From Burkholderiales bacterium (GTDB taxonomy: Bacteria; Pseudomonadota; Gammaproteobacteria; Burkholderiales; Casimicrobiaceae): a DNA stretch of 5,034 bases. Made by a program: the position numbers and the translations under genes. Positions 1 through 4,929 of this stretch are shown one piece after another. The stretch covers positions 1 through 5,034 of the forward strand of contig JAIRPA010000181.1 of the NCBI GenBank assembly GCA_031257235.1, in the 5' to 3' direction. Every line of letters starts with the position of its first letter. Within the stretch, counting starts at the first letter, position 1. Under the pieces are notes generated by a model. That model saw nothing but the letters and a program-made list of their open reading frames with translations, was not told where the DNA came from and did not search any database.

Positions 1-28
1 CCTGTCCTTTTTTTGCAGGAACGGCGGA
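1..28. repeat. Truncated hairpin arm joined to a shared 20-base module
   Basis: Bases 1-13 are the reverse complement of one arm of the hairpin at 4812-4845 (CCTGTCC plus a T run), so the window edge probably cuts a copy of that element. Bases 9-28 are the reverse complement of 3930-3949 with one mismatch (core CCGCCGTTCC). Two repeat modules therefore overlap here. No gene is visible. Confidence 0.5.
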
Positions 29-31
29 AAA

Positions 32-70
32 ACCGGATTGCGGGTCACTTCCTTCGGTCGCCGCAATGAC
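32..70. repeat. Inverted-repeat element with ATTGCGG...CCGCAAT frame, copy 1
   Basis: The outer arms ATTGCGG (37-43) and CCGCAAT (61-67) pair perfectly. They are flanked by ACCGG on the left and GAC on the right. The interior holds a CCTTCGG core but, unlike the copy at 4883-4929, no long inner stem. The two copies share both outer ends and differ in the middle, so the ends look like the conserved part of a small dispersed repeat. Confidence 0.6.
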
Positions 71-87
71 GCCGCCTTTTGGGCGGC
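71..87. repeat. GC-rich hairpin (6-bp stem)
   Basis: GCCGCC (71-76) pairs with GGCGGC (82-87) around a five-base loop TTTTG. It is one of a run of closely packed hairpins filling the stretch beyond the lptD 3' end. No second copy of this stem was found in the window. Confidence 0.55.
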
Positions 88-88
88 G

Positions 89-105
89 GACGCGCATTGC
101 GCGTC
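89..105. repeat. GC-rich hairpin (7-bp stem, ATT loop)
   Basis: GACGCGC (89-95) and GCGCGTC (99-105) form a perfect stem around the loop ATT. It directly abuts the composite element that begins at 106. The three-base loop is shared with several other hairpins in the window. Confidence 0.6.
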
Positions 106-164
106 GCAAACCCCCGTCAGGCTTCGCCTGCCACCCCCTTTTATAAAGGGGGCTTTTTTATTCG
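106..164 (+). repeat. Composite hairpin repeat, copy A (3' of lptD)
   Basis: In order on the plus strand: GCAAACCCCC (106-115), a variable-stem hairpin CAGGC-TTC-GCCTG (118-130), a C5T3/A3G5 hairpin (134-152), a T6 run (154-159) and ATTCG. Copy B lies on the opposite strand at 3869-3925. The GCAAACCCCC block is identical in both, and 133-164 matches copy B at 31 of 32 positions, while the hairpin between them differs but stays paired. Relative to lptD, whose transcript runs leftward, the element follows the palindrome at 161-194, the same order seen after amgK. Confidence 0.75.
134..159 (+). terminator. Terminator-like hairpin with T6 tail, rightward
   Basis: CCCCCTTT (134-141) and AAAGGGGG (145-152) form a perfect 8-bp stem with a three-base loop. 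One C and six T residues (154-159) follow on the plus strand. This shape fits an intrinsic terminator for rightward transcription heading into the lptD 3' end. In the lptD direction the stem is not followed by T residues, so it is a weaker terminator for lptD itself. Assigned on shape only. Confidence 0.45.
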
Positions 165-194
165 CCCAAAAGTAAACTCCTACTTTTGGGCGAA
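161..194. repeat. AAAAGTA palindrome, copy 1 (14-bp arms)
   Basis: TTCGCCCAAAAGTA (161-174) and TACTTTTGGGCGAA (181-194) are exact reverse complements around the loop AACTCC. The right edge lies four bases past the lptD stop codon, so the lptD mRNA would end in this hairpin. The core matches copy 2 at 3827-3856, including all but one loop base. Confidence 0.8.
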
Positions 195-198
195 CTTT

Positions 199-2643
199 TT
201 AATACTCAGGGTAAACCGAATACGTCGGGGTGGGTGTGTGGCGCGAAGGGTCATTGGAGGTGGTATACCCGGGCAAACTGCGGCGCAACACCTCAAGCGG
301 CGAAGAACCGATTCTGCCCAAGCCGCCGAATTCCAACTGCACAAAAAAGGAAGTATTGGTTTGCTCTTTGGTGGTGGCCAAACGATGCACCGCAAACCGC
401 AAAATCCAACAATCCGCGTTGTATTCAAGCGCGCCAATCGCCTCTAAGGTTTTTTTATCGGAAAGCGAATAATTCCACCGCGCCACCGCGTCCCAGCGCG
501 AAGTCAAGGGCCATTGCGCGGCGATGTCGAATTGCCGCAACTCCGTCGAATTTTGATTTAAATACGCCGCGTTTCGGGTGTAACGCCACGTGCCGGACAA
601 AATCTTTCCGGGCTTGGGCGACCAACGCAAGCCGGCGTTGAACCGCTCCGTCTCCCCTGACCCAAAGTTATATTCGGTCAACATGGTGGCTTTCCATGTG
701 TTGGAAATTTGCCCTTCCAACCCAAACAAAATATCCGAACTACGCGCAAAACGCGCTTGTTCATCGACCACCGCAACGTAACGATTGCCCTGCCACTCCT
801 GATGTTGAAGCACGACTTGTTGATCGGAAAAATAAAAACGCTCGCCCGCAAAAACCCTTAACCATTCCGCGCCCTGCTCCGAATAAATACGCGAAGTCAA
901 CGCCGCCGTTAATTGATTGGCGTCTCCAAAGCGGTCGTAACCGACATAACGATTTTCATTGAAAAGCTGTGCAAAATTAAAATCATCCACCGCCGTATCA
1001 AACACGGGATCATTGTTTTGATCACGATACGGCGCGTACACATAAAACAAACGCGGCTCTAAGGTTTGAGTGAGTTTGTAATCCATCAGTTCCGTGTCGC
1101 GCTCAAAAATCAAACCGGTGTCGACACTGAAGATCGGAATGGTGACGTGCGATCGTTGATCCAGCGGCGGATCGGGAATGCCGACGTTAAAAATGTTCGA
1201 GCGACGCAAATCATCCAGCCAATATTGCCGATGCACCACGCTTGATCTTGCCTTGATGAACCCGCCCAAGGATTCCGCGCGCCACGTCAACGCCGGATGA
1301 ATCACCGCGCGGACGCCTTCGGGCTTTCGGTAACTGCGCGATAACTCGCCTTGACGAAACCGCGTTAAATCCGCCATGCCCGACACCGAAAAGCCGAGCC
1401 GACGCATGTCTTCGGTTGCCCACTCGCTCATCGTGACGTTGAACTGCGGCGCACGGTTATAAGGCGGCGTGACCGGATTTTTGTTGGAGTCTTTGAGGGT
1501 TTGAAAATTTTGAACCCGCAACAAAGACATAAAAGGACCATGCCACGCGCGCGCGCCGACTTCACGCGGCAAAGTGGTTTGAGAGGTGACGGCGATTTGA
1601 TCGGCCAAATCCGCAAAATAGGTGTCGTCCGAAACTTTGTTTAAATCTACGTAAGCGTTTGACCAAGAGGTCAGACTTTGCTGATGACGCCAAGACATTA
1701 AATAACGGTTTTGATTGTCAAAGACGCGATCTTTAGGGAGAAACTCTGCCTCGATTTGACCATTCATGGGTAGCGGAGAATCAAACAAATATCGAAACTG
1801 CCCGCCTAATTGCAACCCGCGACGCCCCATCACTCTGGGCGTTAATGTGGCATCGTAATTGGGCGCGATGTTCCAATAAAAAGGCAGGGATAATTCCGCA
1901 CCGCGCGCGCCGGACGTGCCATACGTGGGCGTCAAAAAACCGGTCTTGCGGTCTCCGCTTAACGGAAATTCAAGCCAAGGCGAATAAAAAAGCGGCACGC
2001 TCATGAAGCGCAACGACGCGCCATACGCCGTGCCGATTTTATTTTCGGTATCAAACACCATGCGGTTTGCCGATAAAAACCAATCGTCGCGCGGTGCTTG
2101 GCAGGTGGTAAACCGCGCGTTTTTCGCCTCATAAAGCGCAGGTCCGCCAAAAACAAGCTCTTCCGCCTCGCCCCGCCCGCCGACATCGTCCAAATAAAAA
2201 TCCGGCGTTTGAAGATTGCCGGTGGAGGTGTCGCGCTCATATTCAAGTTTGCTGCCTTTGACTTCACTGCCCTGCCGACGCAATACCACTTTGCCTTCGG
2301 CAAGCAATTTGTGAGACGCGCGATCAAAGGTGATTAAATCTGCCGTGATCGCGTCAAAGCGGCTTCGTGTCACCACATGCCCCTTGGCAATCACGGTTTC
2401 GTTGTCGCCGGTGGTTTCGTCCGCATCCAAAAAAACCAAACCTTGCGCGTTTAACTCGCCTTTTGAAAAAACTCTGGGATTCAACGAGAACGCGACACGG
2501 TCATGCTCGGAGGATATTGCGGAAAGTTCGGCGGCTTCGCGCAGAACGAAAGGAGGATCATCATCGGCGTCTTTTGCATGGATAACCGGTGACGTTATCA
2601 TCAGCACGCACAACGAAAGCAACTTTTGACGAAAAAAAGCCAT
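199..2643 (-). CDS. lptD: LPS-assembly protein LptD, outer-membrane translocon
   Basis: LptD is the outer-membrane beta-barrel that, with the lipoprotein LptE, receives LPS from the LptA bridge and inserts it into the outer leaflet. The 814-residue product is close to the E. coli protein (784). Residues 1-23 look like a signal peptide ending IHA. About 60-200 is the LptA-like jellyroll domain (AKGHVVTRSRFDAITADL, then LAEGKVVLRRQGSEVKG). About 205-790 is the barrel, with characteristic PNYDATLTPR (261-270), LEPRLFYVYAPYRDQ (528-542), GDANQLTAALTSR (573-585) and GRIGSSPLEVLRR (776-788). After C12 in the signal peptide only two cysteines occur, C181 (TTC) and C745 (YNADC). A polar Ser/Thr/Pro-rich tail of about 20 residues ends the protein. 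The ATG start is favoured by the signal peptide; no clear Shine-Dalgarno precedes it. The gene is divergent from amgK. The usual downstream partner surA is not seen before the window edge. Confidence 0.97.
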   Translation of the reverse strand: MAFFRQKLLSLCVLMITSPVIHAKDADDDPPFVLREAAELSAISSEHDRVAFSLNPRVFSKGELNAQGLVFLDADETTGDNETVIAKGHVVTRSRFDAITADLITFDRASHKLLAEGKVVLRRQGSEVKGSKLEYERDTSTGNLQTPDFYLDDVGGRGEAEELVFGGPALYEAKNARFTTCQAPRDDWFLSANRMVFDTENKIGTAYGASLRFMSVPLFYSPWLEFPLSGDRKTGFLTPTYGTSGARGAELSLPFYWNIAPNYDATLTPRVMGRRGLQLGGQFRYLFDSPLPMNGQIEAEFLPKDRVFDNQNRYLMSWRHQQSLTSWSNAYVDLNKVSDDTYFADLADQIAVTSQTTLPREVGARAWHGPFMSLLRVQNFQTLKDSNKNPVTPPYNRAPQFNVTMSEWATEDMRRLGFSVSGMADLTRFRQGELSRSYRKPEGVRAVIHPALTWRAESLGGFIKARSSVVHRQYWLDDLRRSNIFNVGIPDPPLDQRSHVTIPIFSVDTGLIFERDTELMDYKLTQTLEPRLFYVYAPYRDQNNDPVFDTAVDDFNFAQLFNENRYVGYDRFGDANQLTAALTSRIYSEQGAEWLRVFAGERFYFSDQQVVLQHQEWQGNRYVAVVDEQARFARSSDILFGLEGQISNTWKATMLTEYNFGSGETERFNAGLRWSPKPGKILSGTWRYTRNAAYLNQNSTELRQFDIAAQWPLTSRWDAVARWNYSLSDKKTLEAIGALEYNADCWILRFAVHRLATTKEQTNTSFFVQLEFGGLGRIGSSPLEVLRRSLPGYTTSNDPSRHTPTPTYSVYPEY

Positions 2644-2742
2644 AAATACGCCGCTTGAGAATAGGACTTTATTGAAGATTGCGCTATTCTAGCCAATCCA
2701 ATCATTTTCGTGTTTTTTTATCACACTTTTTCATTAACGCTT
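2644..2742. promoter_or_regulatory. Divergent lptD / amgK intergenic promoter region
   Basis: This 99-base AT-rich gap must hold the start signals of both divergent genes. A TAGAAT hexamer on the minus strand (2686-2691) is the best -10-like match for lptD. A partly overlapping TATTCT on the plus strand (2685-2690) is a weak -10-like match for amgK. No good -35 box stands at normal spacing for either. The region is confident from layout; the individual boxes are guesses. Confidence 0.35.
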
Positions 2743-3780
2743 ATGGTTTCAACCCGCCCTTCCTCCGATACGCGAAGAACCGATCTTTTGCAATGGTTTG
2801 ATGAAATCTCCAACAAAACCCCCTTCTCCATGACACCGGCGTCAGAGGATGCCAGTTTCCGACGCTATTTCAGAATCTCCACAGAATTGCCCGTCTTTGG
2901 AAAAACCTCTTTGATTGCGATGGATGCGCCGCCCGCCAAAGAGGATTGCGTTGCCTTTATTCGCGTGGACGCATTGATGCGTCAAAAAGGCGTCAACGCG
3001 CCCGAAATTTACGTTCAGGATTCCTCACAGGGTTTTTTGTTGTTGGAAGATTTCGGTAGCACCACCTATCAAACCGCTCTTGCCAACGGCGAAGATTCGG
3101 ATGAGCTTTATTACGACGCTTTTAACGCGCTGGTGTTGTGGCAACAAGACAGCGCGCCCGATTTTTTACCGCATTACGACGATGCTTTGTTGCGTCGGGA
3201 GTTAGAACTCTTCCCCGAATGGTATGTGACGCAATACAAGCGTTATTCCATGTCGCCCAATGAACGCAAAATGTTGAAAACAACGTTCGACCAACTGATC
3301 GCCAACGTGACCATGCAGCCCCAAGTGTTCGTGCATCGTGATTATCACATCCGTAACTTGATGCGCGTTCGGCACGATAACCCCGGCGTTTTGGATTTTC
3401 AAGACGCGGTGTATGGTCCCGTGACTTACGATCTGGTCTCGTTGTTGCGCGACGCCTATGTGGATTGGAGCGAAGAGCGCCAATTGGATTGGGCGGCACG
3501 GTATTGGGAGCTGGCGCGAGAATCCGGCGTTCCCGTTCCGGTTCGCTTTGATACGTTTTGGCGTGATTTTGAATGGATGGGCGTACAACGCCATTTAAAG
3601 GTTGCCGGCATCTTCGCGCGTTTGGCGATTCGTGACGGCAAAAAAGCCTATTTGAACGATATGCCCCGCGTCATCGGCTATCTGCGTCACGCCGCGGGAC
3701 GCTACTCCGAGTTTTTCCCGCTGTTGAAATTTTTGGACGCGTTAGACGGCAAAAAACCGCAGACGGGTTATACGTTTTAG
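2743..3780 (+). CDS. amgK: Anomeric MurNAc/GlcNAc kinase AmgK (APH fold)
   Basis: AmgK phosphorylates the anomeric hydroxyl of cytoplasmic MurNAc (and GlcNAc) with ATP, giving the 1-phosphate used by MurU in peptidoglycan recycling. From ATG 2743 the product has 345 residues, normal for the family. Features: ASEDASFRRYFR (33-44) of the N-lobe; MDAPPAKED (60-68); YDDALLRRELELFPEWYV (145-162); catalytic loop VHRDYHIRNLM (197-207) with H198, D200 and N205; metal-binding LDFQDAVYGPVTYDL (217-231) with D218; and MGVQRHLKVAGIFARL (279-294). All agree with Pseudomonas AmgK as remembered. An upstream in-frame GTG (2710) would add 11 residues, but the added MFFYHTFSLTL is unlike the family. No Shine-Dalgarno is visible at either start. 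The gene lies upstream of murU but is separated from it by 250 bases of repeats. A generic phosphotransferase label would be the cautious alternative. Confidence 0.93.
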   Translation: MVSTRPSSDTRRTDLLQWFDEISNKTPFSMTPASEDASFRRYFRISTELPVFGKTSLIAMDAPPAKEDCVAFIRVDALMRQKGVNAPEIYVQDSSQGFLLLEDFGSTTYQTALANGEDSDELYYDAFNALVLWQQDSAPDFLPHYDDALLRRELELFPEWYVTQYKRYSMSPNERKMLKTTFDQLIANVTMQPQVFVHRDYHIRNLMRVRHDNPGVLDFQDAVYGPVTYDLVSLLRDAYVDWSEERQLDWAARYWELARESGVPVPVRFDTFWRDFEWMGVQRHLKVAGIFARLAIRDGKKAYLNDMPRVIGYLRHAAGRYSEFFPLLKFLDALDGKKPQTGYTF

Positions 3781-3799
3781 GGGCAGGAATCAGAGGGGG

Positions 3800-3822
3800 C
3801 GGCAAAAAGTAAAAACCTACAC
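3800..3822 (+). repeat. Left-half AAAAGTA repeat without right arm
   Basis: CGGCAAAAAGTA is followed by AAAACCTACACC. It matches the left arm and loop of the palindrome family, but the expected TACTTTTTGCC arm is missing after CCTAC. The conserved AGT ends 27 bases before the AGT of the full palindrome at 3827-3856, the same arrangement as at 4751-4801. Confidence 0.6.
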
Positions 3823-3826
3823 CCTA

Positions 3827-3856
3827 TGCCCAAAAGTAAACCCCTACTTTTGGGCA
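3827..3856. repeat. AAAAGTA palindrome, copy 2 (12-bp arms)
   Basis: TGCCCAAAAGTA (3827-3838) and TACTTTTGGGCA (3845-3856) are exact reverse complements around AACCCC. It begins 47 bases after the amgK stop. Relative to the gene it occupies the same position as copy 1 does after lptD, followed by the composite element. Confidence 0.8.
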
Positions 3857-3868
3857 GTTCGGGTTTGC

Positions 3869-3925
3869 CGAATAAAAAAGCCCCATTTATAAAAGGGGGT
3901 GACTGCAAAGCAGTCGGGGGTTTGC
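3869..3925 (-). repeat. Composite hairpin repeat, copy B (3' of amgK)
   Basis: This is the reverse-strand counterpart of 106-164. It carries GCAAACCCCC (3916-3925 read in reverse), a perfect 6-bp hairpin GACTGC-AAA-GCAGTC (3901-3915), a C4/G-rich hairpin (3881-3899, one A-G mismatch) and, on the minus strand, a T6 run (3874-3879). On the minus strand the C/G hairpin plus T run resembles an intrinsic terminator facing the amgK 3' end, so it would stop leftward antisense transcription rather than amgK transcription. Confidence 0.75.
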
Positions 3926-3929
3926 ATCA

Positions 3930-3949
3930 TCCGCCGTTCCCGCAAAAAA
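3930..3949 (+). repeat. 20-base module shared with 9-28 (inverted)
   Basis: Positions 3930-3949 (core CCGCCGTTCC, then YGCAAAAAA) match the reverse complement of 9-28 with one difference. In both places the A run continues into the arm of a different hairpin, which indicates modular joining. Confidence 0.55.
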
Positions 3950-3976
3950 GTATCCGGCTTCGCCGGTACTTTTTTG
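3943..3976. terminator. Terminator-like hairpin between amgK and murU
   Basis: CAAAAAAGTA (3943-3952) pairs with TACTTTTTTG (3967-3976), and CCGGC (3954-3958) pairs with GCCGG (3962-3966) around TTC. A single bulged T (3953) lies between the two stems. The strong inner stem is followed by UAC and U6 on the plus strand and is nearly symmetric on the minus strand, so it could act as a bidirectional intrinsic terminator or attenuator. Its outer arms belong to the AAAAGTA palindrome family. Function is inferred from shape. Confidence 0.45.
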
Positions 3977-3991
3977 GAAAAGATTAACCGG

Positions 3992-4010
3992 CAAAAAGTA
4001 ATACTTTTTG
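3992..4010. repeat. AAAAGTA palindrome, compact form
   Basis: CAAAAAGTA (3992-4000) and TACTTTTTG (4002-4010) are exact reverse complements around a single A. It ends 20 bases before the likely murU start, so it lies in the murU leader and could influence its expression. No convincing promoter or Shine-Dalgarno was found between it and the start codon. Confidence 0.6.
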
Positions 4011-4030
4011 ACGAATAGCTATTGCATAAA

Positions 4031-4762
4031 ATGAAACATCGTCCAACAGACAACGCAAACGCCATGATTTTGGCTGCCGGACGCGGCGAGCGTCTTCGCC
4101 CGCTCACGGATACCACGCCCAAACCCTTATTGGAGGTCGGCGGCAAACCGATCATTCAATGGCAAATCGAAGCCTTAGCGCGCGCGGGATTCTCGCGCAT
4201 GGTCATCAACGTTTCATGGTTGGCGCAACAATTCATCGACACTCTTTCAGACGGGCATGCCTTCGGCGTTGACATCTTGTGGTCTCTTGAACACCCTACC
4301 CCTTTGGAAACCGCCGGCGGGATTGCCCACGCAAAACATCTTTTTGCCGACGCGCCCATCGTGATTGTCAGCGGCGATTTGTGGCACGCCTTTGATTATC
4401 AAACGCTTCTCCCGATCATCGACCATTTAAAAACAAAAAAACGCGGCGCGCACTTGGTGATGGTCGAAAACCCCGACTATCATTTAAGCGGAGATTTTTT
4501 ATTCGGCGAAGGAAAACTTCATCCCGCCACGCCCGACAACCTTAAACGCTATCCCAAACTCACCTTCGGCAACATCGGTGTTTATACGCCCGAATTGTTC
4601 GCCGCGTTAGACCCAAATCAACCGCGTAAGTTAGCGCCGCTTTTGTCGGGTTGGATTGATGAGGGAATTGTTTCCGCCGAACGGTTTGACGGTCTCTGGC
4701 GCAACATCGGCACCGTTGAGGAGCTTAATGATGTTCGGCAAAAAGTATTCGCCCAAAAGTAA
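4031..4762 (+). CDS. murU: MurNAc-1-phosphate uridylyltransferase MurU
   Basis: MurU transfers UMP from UTP to MurNAc-1-phosphate, giving UDP-MurNAc and completing the salvage branch that AmgK begins. The 243-residue product is a single nucleotidyltransferase domain: signature LAAGRGERLRPLT (14-26), TPKPL (29-33), PLETAGGI (91-98), VSGDLW (113-118) with the presumed metal-binding D116, GDFLFGEG (154-161), LTFGNIGVY (177-185), KLAPLL (200-205) and WRNIGTVEEL (223-232). The last motif has Asn225 where Pseudomonas MurU, as remembered, has Asp (VDVGT). Start choice: ATG 4031 adds ten residues before AMILAAG; ATG 4064 would begin exactly at MILAAG; TTG 4022 is also in frame. None has a clear ribosome site. 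The final codons and stop lie in repeat DNA. A related hexose-1-phosphate nucleotidyltransferase is the alternative, but the amgK context favours MurU. Confidence 0.92.
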   Translation: MKHRPTDNANAMILAAGRGERLRPLTDTTPKPLLEVGGKPIIQWQIEALARAGFSRMVINVSWLAQQFIDTLSDGHAFGVDILWSLEHPTPLETAGGIAHAKHLFADAPIVIVSGDLWHAFDYQTLLPIIDHLKTKKRGAHLVMVENPDYHLSGDFLFGEGKLHPATPDNLKRYPKLTFGNIGVYTPELFAALDPNQPRKLAPLLSGWIDEGIVSAERFDGLWRNIGTVEELNDVRQKVFAQK

Positions 4763-4770
4763 ACCCCTAC
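4751..4770 (+). repeat. Left-half AAAAGTA repeat containing the murU stop
   Basis: These 20 bases are identical to 3828-3847 of palindrome copy 2, but the right arm is replaced by ACTCGAC. The last three murU codons (GCC CAA AAG) and its TAA stop all fall within it. The AGT of this half and the AGT of the next full palindrome are 27 bases apart. Confidence 0.7.
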
Positions 4771-4776
4771 ACTCGA

Positions 4777-4801
4777 CGGCAAAAAGTGGTACTTTTTGCC
4801 G
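4777..4801. repeat. AAAAGTA palindrome, copy 3' of murU (11-bp arms)
   Basis: CGGCAAAAAGT (4777-4787) and ACTTTTTGCCG (4791-4801) are exact reverse complements around GGT. It begins 15 bases after the murU stop. The stem contains an internal T5 run; there is no T tail beyond the stem. Confidence 0.75.
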
Positions 4802-4811
4802 GTTGAAGTTC

Positions 4812-4845
4812 CAAAAAAGGACAGGCAGAGCCTGATCCTTTTTTG
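4812..4845. terminator. Bidirectional terminator-like hairpin after murU
   Basis: CAAAAAAGGACAGGC (4812-4826) pairs with GCCTGATCCTTTTTTG (4830-4845) around AGA with one bulged base. The stem GGACAGGC/GCCTGATCC is followed by six T residues on the plus strand and, symmetrically, by six on the minus strand. It is the best intrinsic-terminator candidate for murU in the window. One arm also appears, inverted, at the very start of the window. Confidence 0.6.
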
Positions 4846-4850
4846 CGTAG

Positions 4851-4869
4851 GGGCGAACTGTGTTCGCCC
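4851..4869. repeat. GGGCGAAC hairpin (8-bp stem)
   Basis: GGGCGAAC (4851-4858) and GTTCGCCC (4862-4869) pair perfectly around TGT. An A-rich stretch follows, then the ATTGCGG element. No second copy occurs in the window. Confidence 0.6.
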
Positions 4870-4882
4870 GAAAAAACAAAAA

Positions 4883-4929
4883 ACCGGATTGCGGGTCTGC
4901 CTGCCTTCGGCAGGTCTGTCCGCAATGAC
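4883..4929. repeat. Inverted-repeat element with ATTGCGG...CCGCAAT frame, copy 2
   Basis: Outer arms ATTGCGG (4888-4894) and CCGCAAT (4920-4926) enclose an inner hairpin CCTGCC-TTC-GGCAGG (4900-4914). It shares ACCGGATTGCGGGTC at the left and CCGCAATGAC at the right with 32-70. The interior differs, and the perfect inner stem is present only here. Confidence 0.7.

Noticed and set aside
1..198. Insertion sequence or transposon end
   Set aside because: No transposase remnant or target-site duplication was seen. The units look like small non-coding hairpin repeats; mobilisation in trans cannot be judged from one window.
79..447. Open frame of 122 residues on the plus strand
   Set aside because: It runs through the hairpin repeats and then antisense to the lptD 3' end. 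Its TPFYKGGFF stretch is only the translated C5/G5 hairpin, and a near-identical peptide appears in the frame at 3844-4155 because the same repeat is there.
2710..2742. GTG start extending AmgK by 11 residues
   Set aside because: The added residues are hydrophobic and unlike the family N-terminus, there is no ribosome site, and it would use up the divergent promoter gap. ATG 2743 gives the normal length.
3801..4010. CRISPR array made of the repeated palindromes
   Set aside because: The repeats vary in length and orientation, spacers are not of uniform size, and no cas gene is nearby.
4022..4030. TTG start for MurU
   Set aside because: It adds only three residues, is a weaker start codon and has no ribosome site, so ATG 4031 is preferred. 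ATG 4064 remains possible.
4008..4036. TTGACG as a -35 box for a murU promoter
   Set aside because: At 16-18 base spacing no -10-like hexamer exists, and the start site would fall inside the coding sequence. CATAAA at 4025-4030 is too close to TTGACG.
3844..4155. Open frame of 103 residues on the minus strand
   Set aside because: It is translated repeat DNA plus antisense of the murU 5' end, with no protein-family resemblance.
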